A DNA stretch of 58,978 bases from the NCBI RefSeq assembly GCF_042685265.1, contig NZ_JBHUMX010000038.1; one strand, written 5' to 3'. Within the stretch, counting starts at the first letter, position 1. Every line of letters begins with the position of its first letter. The notes below the pieces were generated by a model that made no database searches, had not been told where the DNA came from, and saw nothing but the letters and a program-made list of their open reading frames with translations. This document shows, piece after piece, positions 50,716-58,956 of the stretch. Source of the DNA: Oceanobacillus_B kapialis (GTDB lineage Bacteria > Bacillota > Bacilli > Bacillales > Amphibacillaceae). The translations under genes and the position numbers were made by a program.

Positions 50716-52533
50716 CTACCCTTGTTGCATAAGAAGTTCTTCCATTTCATTTAGCTTCGCTTCAAATACATCCAAAGCGTCTAAAATAGGCTGTTTTGAT
50801 GTCATGTCCACACCGGCCTGTTTTAAGACTTCAATTGGGTAGTCACTACTTCCTGCTTTTAGGAAATCAAGATAGCGATCTACCGCTCCGTCTTCTCCAT
50901 CCAAGATTTTGTTCGCAAGTGCTGTCGCAGCAGAATAGCCTGTTGCGTATTGATACACATAGTAATTGTAATAAAAATGTGGGATACGTGCCCATTCAAG
51001 ACCAATTTCTTCGTCAGACACAACCGCATCTCCAAAATACTTCTTATTTAGCTCATAATATAACTCAGTTAGTTTCTCAGCAGTCAATGCTTCGCCATTT
51101 TGCATGCGTACATGAATATCATGTTCAAATTCTGCAAACATCGTTTGGCGGAAGACTGTCCCACGAAAGCCTTCTAAGAAATGATTTAGTAAATAAAGCT
51201 TCTCTTTCTCATCTTCGGTTGTTTTTAGCAGGTGGTCGTTAAGCAATGCTTCGTTACAAGTAGATGCAACCTCTGCCACGAAAATTGAATAATTACCGTA
51301 ACGGTATGGCTGATGCTTTCTTGTATAGTAACTGTGTACAGAATGTCCAAGCTCATGTGCAAGGGTAAAGGTATTGTTCACATTATCCTGCCAGTTTAAT
51401 AAGATATAAGGGTTCGTACCATATGCACCAGAAGAGTAAGCACCACTGCGTTTCCCTTTATTTTCCTCTACGTCAATCCAGCGGTTTTCATAACCTTCTT
51501 TAATGATATTAAGATATTCTTCACCAAGTGGTTTCAATCCATCTAATACCATTTCCTGCGCTTTTTCATATGGTATTTCCATATCGACATCCTGTACGAG
51601 AGGCGTGAATAAATCGTACATATGCAACTCATCTAACTTCATAACCTTTTTGCGAAGTGCGGCATAACGATGCAATAGTGGCAGCTTCTCGTTTACAGCT
51701 TCCACTAGGTTATCATATACCTGCTCAGGGATATTGTTATTGTCCAATGCAGCTTCTCTCGCGGATTGATAATTACGTACTTTTGCAAAGAAGTTATCTT
51801 TCTTTATATTTCCATTTAGCGTAGAAGCAAATGTGTTTTTAAATTCGCCATATTTACTGTACATCGCTTTAAACGCTTCTTCACGTACACGGCGATCCTT
51901 CGATTCAAGGAAGCTAATATAACGACCATGCGTTAATTCGACTTCTTCCCCATCTTCATTTTTAATAACTGGGAACGTTAGATCAGCATTATTTAACATA
52001 CCAAAAGTCTGAGCAGCACTAGACATTGGTTCGGAAGCTTCAGCTAGCAAAGCCTCCTCCTTCTGACTCAAAACGTGAGGACGTTGTCTTGTAATCTCAT
52101 CAAGCGTTTTCTTATAAGTTTGTAAGTCACTGTGTTCTTCTAAGAAGGTCTCAATCTTTCCTTCTTCCATAGCTAATATTTCTGGCACAATAAAACTCAT
52201 CTGGCTTGACGCTTGCGTCAATACATTTTCCGCTTTTGCGTTTAATCCTTGATACCACGAATTCGTTGTATCTTCATCGTAACGCATGTGCGCATATGTA
52301 TAGAGCTTACCAAGACGTGCAGATAAATTATCCTGTAATTGTAGCATGTTGTACAAACTGTCAGCAGAATCAGATAATTTACCCTGGTATTCTGCTATTT
52401 GTGGTATATCTTTTTGTAATTGTGTTAATTCTTCTTCCCATGCCTGATCTGTTTCAAAAATATCTTCCAGTTTCCACGTAAGATTTACTGGGACTTCATT
52501 TCGTTTTGGTAATTCCTTTGTTGCTTTAGCCAC
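50716..52533 (-). CDS. pepF: Oligoendopeptidase F
   Basis: The 605-residue M3-family zinc metallopeptidase has the HExxH motif in NTFTLAHELGHSVHSYYT at about residues 385-402. The third ligand Glu is in FVAEVASTCNEALL. The N-terminus reads LPKRNEVPVNLTWKLEDIFETDQAWEEE, as usual for PepF. It degrades peptides of about 7-17 residues in the cytosol. GGAGG lies before the ATG. It sits between coiA and the small membrane gene, the same order as in B. subtilis. Confidence 0.93.
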   Translation of the reverse strand: MAKATKELPKRNEVPVNLTWKLEDIFETDQAWEEELTQLQKDIPQIAEYQGKLSDSADSLYNMLQLQDNLSARLGKLYTYAHMRYDEDTTNSWYQGLNAKAENVLTQASSQMSFIVPEILAMEEGKIETFLEEHSDLQTYKKTLDEITRQRPHVLSQKEEALLAEASEPMSSAAQTFGMLNNADLTFPVIKNEDGEEVELTHGRYISFLESKDRRVREEAFKAMYSKYGEFKNTFASTLNGNIKKDNFFAKVRNYQSAREAALDNNNIPEQVYDNLVEAVNEKLPLLHRYAALRKKVMKLDELHMYDLFTPLVQDVDMEIPYEKAQEMVLDGLKPLGEEYLNIIKEGYENRWIDVEENKGKRSGAYSSGAYGTNPYILLNWQDNVNNTFTLAHELGHSVHSYYTRKHQPYRYGNYSIFVAEVASTCNEALLNDHLLKTTEDEKEKLYLLNHFLEGFRGTVFRQTMFAEFEHDIHVRMQNGEALTAEKLTELYYELNKKYFGDAVVSDEEIGLEWARIPHFYYNYYVYQYATGYSAATALANKILDGEDGAVDRYLDFLKAGSSDYPIEVLKQAGVDMTSKQPILDALDVFEAKLNEMEELLMQQG

Positions 52534-52681
52534 TAATACTCCTCCTTCATCTCTCTATAACTAGTTCTACACAATAACTCTAGGAGTTTTCTATTTCTAA
52601 ACCCACTATGGTTAGTATATCGAATTAAGACCGAAACATGCTCGTATTTTGCTTAGGGTCTCGAAATTAATTTTACCAAAA

Positions 52682-53848
52682 TTATCTACAAATTTGTAGA
52701 ACCAATTTCTGATCTCCTTTTATAGAATCTTCGAGAGAGGAATAAAGGGGAGTTGAACGTATTTTTCGGTAAAGCTTTTCATTTTTCTTTTCAAAAAAAC
52801 CAAATTTGCAAAGAAGGTCCATATATTCTTCAATGGGGTTATGGAAGGGTTTAATTAGGGGAAATGCAGATCCATCGTATACAAAGTGGCTAATAAATGA
52901 GGTAAGTTTAGTGAGTGAAATCGAACTTCCTACATTCAACGGAGCTATTTTCTCGAGGAAAACCCTACTTTGCCACTGCCAAAGAGGTGCCTTCATGAAA
53001 ATTTGTGCTTGTATGGGTAAATGTATGATTGAGGGAAGATAATCTCGATGACAGCCATGTTCATATAACCATTTATGCCACTTAAAATCAGAACCTCTTT
53101 GGTTAATTGGTTTTAATCTAAATCTTGCTTTTTCTTTGTTCCATAACCTCCATAATTCACTTTCTAAAAAGCCGCGGTAATGAAATAAATGAGGGAAAGA
53201 AACGCTTGAAAGCTTTTGAACATGAAAAACGCCATATGCTAGCCCATTCCCCATGCTATAAATATCTGCAATAGTGATGAGTTGAGTTGTGTAGGGACAA
53301 AAGAAATAAAGCGTGGGTTTTAATGTGGTAGAAAACTGGTGGATAAAGTATTGGAGAAAGGAATCCAATTTAAATTGAAAGATTGATTTTCGTTTAAGTA
53401 ACTTTTCACCCATCATCCAAATCGGGATAATACCCGCTCGTTGATAACCCTGATTTCGTTCTTGTATTATTTCAGGTGATATTCTCGCGCATTGATATTC
53501 TATGGCAATTGTTTTATTATTTATGCTTACTAATATATCAGGCCGCTGCTGAATGTCAGGTAAATAAGGTTCTAGCTTCACTTGAAGTTGTTGAGACTTC
53601 AACCATTGATATAACAACAACTTTCCATTCTCGTGGTAAGCACCTTCCCCTTGTTTAGATGCTAGGCAGGAATCGGTTTGTTTGTGGGCAAAATGCGGAA
53701 TGACTCTCAACCCAGCCTTTACAATCACCCTGTTTCCGCATACGGGACAGGTAAATTGCTTCTTTTCTAACTTAAGCTTCTGGAGCTCTACAGGTGTCAG
53801 CGTAGCAAGTGTGATGAGCTTTCCTTCACTTGATTTCGCTTGAAGCAT
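52682..53848 (-). CDS. coiA: Competence protein CoiA
   Basis: The 388-residue protein has an N-terminal zinc-ribbon-like region (FTCPVCGNRVIVKAGLRVIPHFAHKQTDSC) and a nuclease core YLPDIQQRPDILVSINNKTIAIEYQCARISPE with the PD-(D/E)xK-type D, E and Q residues at about 110-135. The rest is a poorly conserved C-terminal part. GAGGAGG precedes the ATG. CoiA is needed for recombination of incoming DNA during transformation. It lies between mecA and pepF as in B. subtilis. Confidence 0.9.
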   Translation of the reverse strand: MLQAKSSEGKLITLATLTPVELQKLKLEKKQFTCPVCGNRVIVKAGLRVIPHFAHKQTDSCLASKQGEGAYHENGKLLLYQWLKSQQLQVKLEPYLPDIQQRPDILVSINNKTIAIEYQCARISPEIIQERNQGYQRAGIIPIWMMGEKLLKRKSIFQFKLDSFLQYFIHQFSTTLKPTLYFFCPYTTQLITIADIYSMGNGLAYGVFHVQKLSSVSFPHLFHYRGFLESELWRLWNKEKARFRLKPINQRGSDFKWHKWLYEHGCHRDYLPSIIHLPIQAQIFMKAPLWQWQSRVFLEKIAPLNVGSSISLTKLTSFISHFVYDGSAFPLIKPFHNPIEEYMDLLCKFGFFEKKNEKLYRKIRSTPLYSSLEDSIKGDQKLVLQICR

Positions 53849-53963
53849 TTGGTTAAATCACCTCCTCTATTTCTCTATTCGACAGAAAATGAGCATTCCC
53901 TTCCTGATTAAAAGAAAAAAGATAAGAAATGATTCTACTATTACACCTCCCTCTAAGCACAAA

Positions 53964-53992
53964 AAAAGACACTCCAATTACAGAGTGTCTAT
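53964..53992 (-). terminator. terminator overlapping the mecA stop
   Basis: AGACACTC and GAGTGTCT pair across an eight-base loop and are followed on the minus strand by seven T residues. The 5' arm includes part of the stop codon. Confidence 0.88.
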
Positions 53993-54693
53993 GCTTGAAC
54001 TGGAAAGTATTCTCTTACTTGAGCAAAGGTATTTTCAGCAAAGATTGTCTTGCCATATTCCTCAAGTAAATGAATAGTGAGCTCAGAGTCTTTACCAAAT
54101 TCAAAGACTTGGCTAATAATATCTTCTTGTGCGTTCTCATCTAAGGAATCCTGCGAGAATTCAAGGTAAAGATAATAAGCATTATCAAAGTGGTAAAGTG
54201 TCTCTTCCGCACTACCTTCAAAATCCTCGAAATAGTGGCTTAATTGAATGACATCTTCAAAATCATTGAACTTCACAATAATCCATAGGTTGGCAGCTTC
54301 TAATTCCTCTGCTTCTTCTTCTTTATGAGATGTTTCATCCGCATGATTTGTTTTGCCAAATTTCTCTTCTAACATGTTCTCAATATTTTTATTTAAGGCG
54401 AAATCACTTGTGCCGCCTTCTTCCCCAGAAAGCTGTTCTTCGCCATTTTTTGACATATGAGCATTCGTTACGATGATTTCTAGACCTTTTTCTAATGCTT
54501 GAACTTGGATCCATAAAGGGCCTTCTACATTAAAGCCTTCTTTATAATTAACTTCATCCATCATTTGCCAAAAGAGCTGCTCACTACGCTCACGATTATA
54601 CCAAATCTCTTCTCTTTCAAAACCACGGTCTTCAATGTCCATATAAGAAATATAAAATTTCACCGTATTCTCATTAATTCTTTCTATTTCCAT
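53989..54693 (-). CDS. mecA: Adaptor protein MecA
   Basis: 234 residues. The N-terminal substrate-binding part is MEIERINENTVKFYISYMDIEDRGFEREEIWYNRERSEQLFWQMMDEV. An acidic linker (about 85-130) follows, then the ClpC-binding C-terminal domain (LWIIVKFNDFEDVIQLSHYF, LYHFDNAYYLYLEFSQ). MecA delivers ComK and other proteins to ClpCP and so links competence to proteolysis. A GGGAGAG site precedes the ATG. It stands between spx and coiA as expected. Confidence 0.93.
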   Translation of the reverse strand: MEIERINENTVKFYISYMDIEDRGFEREEIWYNRERSEQLFWQMMDEVNYKEGFNVEGPLWIQVQALEKGLEIIVTNAHMSKNGEEQLSGEEGGTSDFALNKNIENMLEEKFGKTNHADETSHKEEEAEELEAANLWIIVKFNDFEDVIQLSHYFEDFEGSAEETLYHFDNAYYLYLEFSQDSLDENAQEDIISQVFEFGKDSELTIHLLEEYGKTIFAENTFAQVREYFPVQA

Positions 54694-54903
54694 GGATAGT
54701 TCTCTCCCTTCTGATCATAGTTTAGGTGGAAGAGATCGCTTCACCTTAATCTATATAAATAAGCTTGTAATTCTATTACCCAAAATAGCTTTCCTCTAAC
54801 CATTAAACCAAATGCATTATTTCTTTATATACGAAGGCTTCTTCCTATTCTTATTGTATGATACGTCAACCTTATTTGGAAATTAATATGCCTATAAATT
54901 ATA

Positions 54904-55058
54904 AAGTGAAACTTCATTTGGTAGTGGGGGTTACCTTCCTCCCCCACCAATTGTTAGTTGAACGAATCGGACCTTTACTGGCAGTTGATTCCCCACTTAG
55001 AATGCTTGATTTTCCACATTCTTGAAGTAGGGGCTTACTGCCAGTTAAGGTGGGATAA
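54904..55058 (+). repeat. Dispersed structured repeat, copy 3 (full length)
   Basis: It has the same ends and linker as copy 1. Hairpin I is TTGGT..TGGGGG with CCCCCACCAA, longer than in copy 1. Stem II pairs ACTGGCAGT with ACTGCCAGT. An inner stem CCCCACTT/AAGTAGGGG and AGAATG/CATTCT add further pairing. The tail GGTGGGA can pair with TCCAC in the loop. It lies between the mecA promoter region and the spx terminator. Confidence 0.85.
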
Positions 55059-55167
55059 ATAGTTAGTAACATATTTTAAAGCATTTCCACGTTTTTGTCA
55101 CGATGAATTATATGACAGTTTTTTAACGTTTACATGGAGTTTGGCAAAAGATTGTTTTACACCATGA

Positions 55168-55204
55168 AAAACGCGGATCATTTACATGAACCGCGTTTTT
55201 TATT
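55168..55204 (-). terminator. terminator after spx
   Basis: AAAACGCGG and CCGCGTTTT form the outer stem, with TC/GA continuing inside. On the minus strand five T residues follow. Confidence 0.85.
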
Positions 55205-55220
55205 CGTTTTTAGTTGATAA

Positions 55221-55616
55221 TTAGTTAACCATGCGCTGTGCTTCGCGCAATTGGAAAGTCCGCACTGTTCTTGGTAAGAATCTGCGAATCTCATCTTCGT
55301 TATACCCAACCTGGAGACGCTTTTCGTCTAATATAATCGGTCTTCTTAATAAACCAGGATTTTTTTGAATTAGGTTAAAAAGATCTTTCATTGGTAATTG
55401 ATCGATATTCACGTCCAATTTTTGAAAGACTTTTGACCGTGTGGATATAATCTCATCAGTTCCATCTTCCGTCATACGTAGTATTTCCTTAATTTCATCC
55501 AAAGATAAAGGTTCGGAAAATATATTACGTTCCGTAAACGGTATATCATGTTCTTCTAACCATGCTTTTGCTTTTCTGCAAGATGTACAACTTGGTGAGG
55601 TATAAAGTGTTACCAT
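55221..55616 (-). CDS. spx: Global redox regulator Spx
   Basis: 131 residues from the ATG at 55616, matching the B. subtilis length. A GTG four codons earlier is also open. The ArsC-like fold starts MVTLYTSPSCTSCRKAKAWL, with the redox C-x-x-C. NPGLLRRPIILDEKRLQVGYNEDEIRRFLPRTVRTFQLREAQR follows and contains the RRPI segment that contacts the RNA polymerase alpha subunit. Spx redirects transcription under disulfide stress and is degraded by ClpXP with SpxH. A 23-base palindromic element lies in its leader. Confidence 0.95.
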   Translation of the reverse strand: MVTLYTSPSCTSCRKAKAWLEEHDIPFTERNIFSEPLSLDEIKEILRMTEDGTDEIISTRSKVFQKLDVNIDQLPMKDLFNLIQKNPGLLRRPIILDEKRLQVGYNEDEIRRFLPRTVRTFQLREAQRMVN

Positions 55617-55670
55617 ATAAAACTTCACTCCTCATTCTAATGTGGGTTAAACCATTTCATAACATTGAAC

Positions 55671-55693
55671 AACTTATTAAATTAAAATAAGTT
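55671..55693. promoter_or_regulatory. palindromic element in the spx leader
   Basis: AACTTATT and AATAAGTT form a perfect inverted repeat with a seven-base spacer, about 55 bases upstream of the spx start. It may be an operator; B. subtilis spx is known to be controlled by PerR and YodB. It is AT-rich, so chance is possible. Confidence 0.4.
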
Positions 55694-55913
55694 TAATTAA
55701 CCCTTTATGTAAATTATACTACATTTGTCAAGCGAAAGGTAGAGTCTATTATAGAAATTCGGGTTTTTTTATTAATGTTCATGAAATGTTCGTTAATTGT
55801 AAGTTACCCCAAAACATTTTTAAATAAACCATTTTCATAAAAAAATTCTCAATTGAGCAACAGCCATTGAAAACGATTACTTTTAAATATTCAAAAAATT
55901 ATGCGGAAAGTAC

Positions 55914-55942
55914 TTGCATTTTGCGTCGTTTCCTTTTATGAT
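55914..55942 (+). promoter_or_regulatory. promoter of the glnK-amtB operon
   Basis: TTGCAT (55914-55919), 17 bases and TATGAT (55937-55942). Transcription would start near 55949, upstream of the TnrA/GlnR-type box. Confidence 0.55.
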
Positions 55943-55960
55943 AATTAACATAACTTAATA

Positions 55961-55977
55961 TGTTAGGTTTCCTAACA
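55961..55977. promoter_or_regulatory. TnrA/GlnR-type nitrogen control box
   Basis: TGTTAGGTTTCCTAACA fits the TGTNA-N7-TNACA consensus exactly and is a full palindrome. It lies 22 bases before the glnK start and just downstream of the predicted promoter. Confidence 0.82.
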
Positions 55978-55998
55978 TCAAAATGAAAGGGTGTGTTA

Positions 55999-56343
55999 AT
56001 GATGAAAAAGATCGAAACAATTATTCGCCCTGAAAAGTTCCAACCACTACGTAAAGCACTATCTTCAATTGGAATTGGCGGGCTCACAGTAACAGAAGCT
56101 GCTGGAACTGGAAAACAAAAAGGGCAAACTGGTGTGTTCAGGGGAACTACTTTCCAAATACAATTACTACCTAAGATCAAAGTGGAAATGATTGTAGAAG
56201 ATAACCAGCTTGATGAAATTGTATCCATCATTCTTGAAACTTGCAGCACAGGTAACATAGGAGATGGGAAGATTTTTGTATATCCAGTTGAAGAGGTTAT
56301 TCGCATACGAACAGGCGAACGTGGAAACGAGGCTGTCATTTAG
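55999..56343 (+). CDS. glnK: P-II nitrogen regulatory protein GlnK
   Basis: About 114 residues from the ATG at 55999; the next codon is also ATG. P-II layout: KIETIIRPEKFQPLRKALSSIGIGGLTVTEA, the T-loop GTGKQKGQTGVFRGTTFQIQLLPK and the C-terminal TGNIGDGKIFVYPVEEVIRIRTGERG. The T-loop has Phe where proteobacterial proteins have the uridylylated Tyr, as in Bacillus GlnK. It binds ATP/ADP and 2-oxoglutarate and blocks AmtB, and in Bacillus it also binds TnrA. It lies 30 bases upstream of amtB; B. subtilis has the reverse order (nrgA-nrgB). Confidence 0.93.
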   Translation: MMKKIETIIRPEKFQPLRKALSSIGIGGLTVTEAAGTGKQKGQTGVFRGTTFQIQLLPKIKVEMIVEDNQLDEIVSIILETCSTGNIGDGKIFVYPVEEVIRIRTGERGNEAVI

Positions 56344-56373
56344 TTAGATTCACTACTAAAGGGAGGATAAATC

Positions 56374-57744
56374 ATGTTAAAGAAAAGTTTATTATTATCA
56401 CTGGTCTTATTCTTAGTTTCTTCACCGGTTTATGCTGCACCAACCACCGAATCTTTACAATTATCGGTTGATCTTGTATGGGTTATGGTTGCTGCATTTT
56501 TAGTATTCTTTATGCATGCAGGTTTTGCAATGGTGGAGTCAGGGTTTACCCGCGCGAAGAACTCACTAAATATTTTAATGAAGAATTTCCTAACAATAAG
56601 CCTGGCAGCCATTTTGTTTTTTGTAGTTGGCTATGGTCTGATGTTCGGAACGTCTTTCGGTACGTTTATTGGTATTGATGGATTTTTATTGAGCGGGGTG
56701 GATGATATTGGGTTTTTCGTCTTCCAAGCGATGTTTGTAGCAACAAGTGCAACGATCGTTTCAGGGGCAGTCGCGGAACGAATGAAGCTTGGGAGCTATA
56801 TTTTAATTGTTATTGCTATGACAAGTGTTATCTACCCAGTTGTCGGTCATTGGATTTGGCAGGGAGATGGCTGGTTAACATCACTAGGTTTCAGTGATTT
56901 TGCTGGTTCTACTGTCGTTCACTTAACCGGAGCTGTTGGTGCCTTAACGGTAGTTCTTTTCCTTGGGCCCCGCCTTGGTAAGTATTCAGGCAAAAAAGTG
57001 AATGTAATTCCAGGCCATAACATTCCTTTAGGTGCTTTAGGAGTATTCATCCTATGGCTGGGGTGGTTTGGTTTTAACGGTGGAAGCACCCTTGCTGCGG
57101 ATCCTTCATTAGTTCCAATGGTTATCGGCACAACGCTTCTATCTACTTCAGCGGCATTAGTTTCAAGTGCTGCCTATACGAAATTTCGATTTAAGCGTGT
57201 TGATGCGTCTCTTTCATTAAATGGTGTGCTTGCTGGTCTAGTGGGTATTACAGCAGGAGCTGCAGAAATTTCGCTTGCTGGCTCAATTCTTGTAGGTCTT
57301 GTTTCAGGAGTTGTACTGGTAGAAGGAATCCGTTTCCTAGATACAAAGCTACGTATAGACGATCCAGTAGGCGCCATTACAGTTCACGGAATTTGCGGCG
57401 TCTGGGGAACTCTTGCTGTAGGACTATTTTCAACTTCAACAGGTCTATTTTACGGTAATGGTTTCTCACAATTAGGAATTCAGTTAATTGGTGTACTTGC
57501 TGTTATTACTTGGACCATGCTAGCAGTAGGCGCATTTACCTTTGTCATTTCCCGCTTCTCTTCCATTCGCGTTTCAGAGGAGGAAGAAATGGCTGGACTT
57601 GACTTCGCGGAGCATGGTTCCAACGCTTATGAATTAAAAGAAACATTATTTACCGATGAAAACATGCCGCTAGAAAATGGGCTAGGCTTGGCTGATCGGC
57701 TAAACAATCTATCTGTGGGGCGAACGGAAAAAAAATCTTCTTAA
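56374..57744 (+). CDS. amtB: Ammonium transporter AmtB (NrgA)
   Basis: The 456-residue protein has a signal sequence (LLLSLVLFLVSSPVYA), then the Amt core of eleven helices. DLVWVMVAAFLVFFMHAGFAMVESG contains the first signature. GHWIWQGDGWL, DFAGSTVVHLTGAVGAL (conserved pore His) and VGAITVHGICGVWGTLAVG (second pore His) follow. A cytosolic tail of about 60 residues ends EKKSS. GGGAGG precedes the ATG. It takes up ammonium under nitrogen limitation and is controlled with GlnK. The stop codon touches the diverged repeat at 57744. Confidence 0.94.
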   Translation: MLKKSLLLSLVLFLVSSPVYAAPTTESLQLSVDLVWVMVAAFLVFFMHAGFAMVESGFTRAKNSLNILMKNFLTISLAAILFFVVGYGLMFGTSFGTFIGIDGFLLSGVDDIGFFVFQAMFVATSATIVSGAVAERMKLGSYILIVIAMTSVIYPVVGHWIWQGDGWLTSLGFSDFAGSTVVHLTGAVGALTVVLFLGPRLGKYSGKKVNVIPGHNIPLGALGVFILWLGWFGFNGGSTLAADPSLVPMVIGTTLLSTSAALVSSAAYTKFRFKRVDASLSLNGVLAGLVGITAGAAEISLAGSILVGLVSGVVLVEGIRFLDTKLRIDDPVGAITVHGICGVWGTLAVGLFSTSTGLFYGNGFSQLGIQLIGVLAVITWTMLAVGAFTFVISRFSSIRVSEEEEMAGLDFAEHGSNAYELKETLFTDENMPLENGLGLADRLNNLSVGRTEKKSS

Positions 57745-57862
57745 AGTGAAATTTTAGTTGATGGAGAATTTGATAACTCCCCATCAACTATTCGTTCACA
57801 AATTAGTAGTTACCCTTCCTCCAAGGATTCTAGATTTTTTACTCGCATTCTTGGGGGATATG
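57744..57862 (+). repeat. Diverged relative of the structured repeat (copy 5)
   Basis: It starts AAAGTGAAA like the others, then a hairpin TAGTTGATGG (57755-57764) / CCATCAACTA (57781-57790) occupies the place of hairpin I with a different sequence. TACCCTTCCTCC and CATTCTTGGGGG recall other blocks of the family, and CCTCCAAG/CTTGGGGG can pair. The linker is not conserved. It could be a distant or rearranged copy, or unrelated. Confidence 0.4.
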
Positions 57863-57905
57863 GTCATACTACTTCATAAGAAATACAAAAATAGAGACAG
57901 AAAAC

Positions 57906-57963
57906 AAAAGCCGAGAATTGATCCGAATACTGTGAGAATAGATTCGGAGGTTCTCGGCTTTTT
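57906..57963. terminator. long bidirectional terminator after amtB
   Basis: AAAAGCCGAGAA and TTCTCGGCTTTTT form the outer stem and ATCCGAAT/GATTCGGA an inner one. A and T runs flank both sides, between convergent amtB and yjbC. Confidence 0.85.
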
Positions 57964-58005
57964 AAAACTATATAAGATTGTAAGGATTACAATCATTGGT
58001 AAATA

Positions 58006-58599
58006 TTACGCTTTCTCAGTTGTCCCTAAACCCTTTAAAATATTTGCTCGTGTACTTTCCTCATCATAACTTAATACTTCTTCAACCGGTTGATAGGAAC
58101 GCCCATATAACTCTTTATCCTTATACGTATGAATATCCTCATACATCTTCTTCATTTGTTTAAAAATGACATCTTCTGACTCATTGTTTGGAGACCAGAA
58201 TAAAATCTCCATTGGCGTTTCTTCATTCGTTGCCAACGAACGTCGATTATATCCAATTGATTGCGCATGGGTAAAGCCTTCCCTATGATAAAAATGGAGA
58301 CGCTTCTCTGTGTCCGTATCTTCATAGTCAACTGGTTCCACTTCTAGAATAATCGGCTTATTTTTCTTCTTTAGCTTATCAATTAGCTTATGGCCAATCC
58401 CTTGACCACGCGTTGCTGCAGAAACCCACAAATAATCGATAAATAGAAACGAATCAAATTCAGCATACATCAAAACATGCTTGGGGCTTTCGTCTTTATA
58501 ATAGACATCCCCCTTCTCTTTTAAAAGCATCTCCATATGCTCTTTTGATTTCATCTCTTCTACTGGGAAATACTCGTTTAACTTCTCATACCAATTCAT
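58006..58599 (-). CDS. yjbC: YjbC-like GNAT acetyltransferase
   Basis: 197 residues from an ATG after AAGGAG. The sequence ESPKHVLMYAEFDSFLFIDYLWVSAATRGQGIGHKLIDKLKKKNKPIILEVEPVDYED contains the acetyl-CoA loop RGQGIG. The C-terminal part (MEILFWSPNN, DEESTRANILKGLG) matches B. subtilis YjbC in length. In B. subtilis yjbC is upstream of and cotranscribed with spx. Here it keeps the same strand, but about 2.4 kb with glnK-amtB and terminators separates them. The acceptor is unknown. Confidence 0.85.
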   Translation of the reverse strand: MNWYEKLNEYFPVEEMKSKEHMEMLLKEKGDVYYKDESPKHVLMYAEFDSFLFIDYLWVSAATRGQGIGHKLIDKLKKKNKPIILEVEPVDYEDTDTEKRLHFYHREGFTHAQSIGYNRRSLATNEETPMEILFWSPNNESEDVIFKQMKKMYEDIHTYKDKELYGRSYQPVEEVLSYDEESTRANILKGLGTTEKA

Positions 58600-58631
58600 T
58601 GATCTACTCCTTATTTTTAGTAGTCCTTTTA

Positions 58632-58660
58632 AGTATAACGAATAATTATGTTTTTGTTAA
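58632..58660 (-). promoter_or_regulatory. sigma-A promoter of yjbC
   Basis: On the minus strand TTAACA (58655-58660), 17 bases and TATACT (58632-58637), about 33 bases before the ATG. Confidence 0.65.
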
Positions 58661-58672
58661 ATCAGCTCCAAA

Positions 58673-58758
58673 AAGTGAAACTTCATTTGGTGGAGGTTCC
58701 CTTCCCTCCCTCACCAAATGTTCGTTGAAAGAATCGGACCTGAACTGCCAGTTAAGGC
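58673..58758 (+). repeat. Dispersed structured repeat, copy 4 (deleted form)
   Basis: It has the AAGTGAAACTTCATTTGG start and a strong hairpin I, CATTTGGTG / CACCAAATG. The linker GTTGAAAGAATCGGACCTG is followed directly by AACTGCCAGTTAAGG, so about 60 bases of stem II and its loop are gone. It lies upstream of yjbC. Confidence 0.75.
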
Positions 58759-58850
58759 TTGTTTAAAATGTACATTTCGTCATTTTATATTGTCCCCTTA
58801 GCCCTCAATACCATGCAATAGAAGGTGTCTCTATATTTTATTAACATTAA

Positions 58851-58878
58851 AAAGAGGCTGGGACAAAACCCGGTAAAA
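58851..58878. repeat. IS terminal inverted repeat (right copy)
   Basis: Exact reverse complement of 599-626. It marks the left border of a second element that continues beyond the window. The sequence inside it differs from that inside the left copy, so it is either the other end of the same kind of IS or a related element. Confidence 0.82.
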
Positions 58879-58886
58879 GTAACTAT

Positions 58887-58956
58887 CCGCCCGTAAAACG
58901 GGCGGTTTTAGTTTCGCCCTATAAGGGCACTTTACCAACGAGGCCCCTAAAGGGGC
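58887..58956 (+). other. Three consecutive short hairpins inside the right IS end
   Basis: CCGCCCGT/ACGGGCGG (58887-58894 with 58898-58905, then TTTT), GCCCT/AGGGC (58916-58928) and GCCCCT/AGGGGC (58943-58956), each with a loop of two or three bases. The first could act as a terminator. Their regular arrangement suggests a structured transcript or a recombination end; the identity is unknown. Confidence 0.6.

Noticed and set aside
55713..55731. TTGACA and TATAAT boxes upstream of spx
   Set aside because: They are only seven bases apart, so they cannot form one sigma-A promoter.
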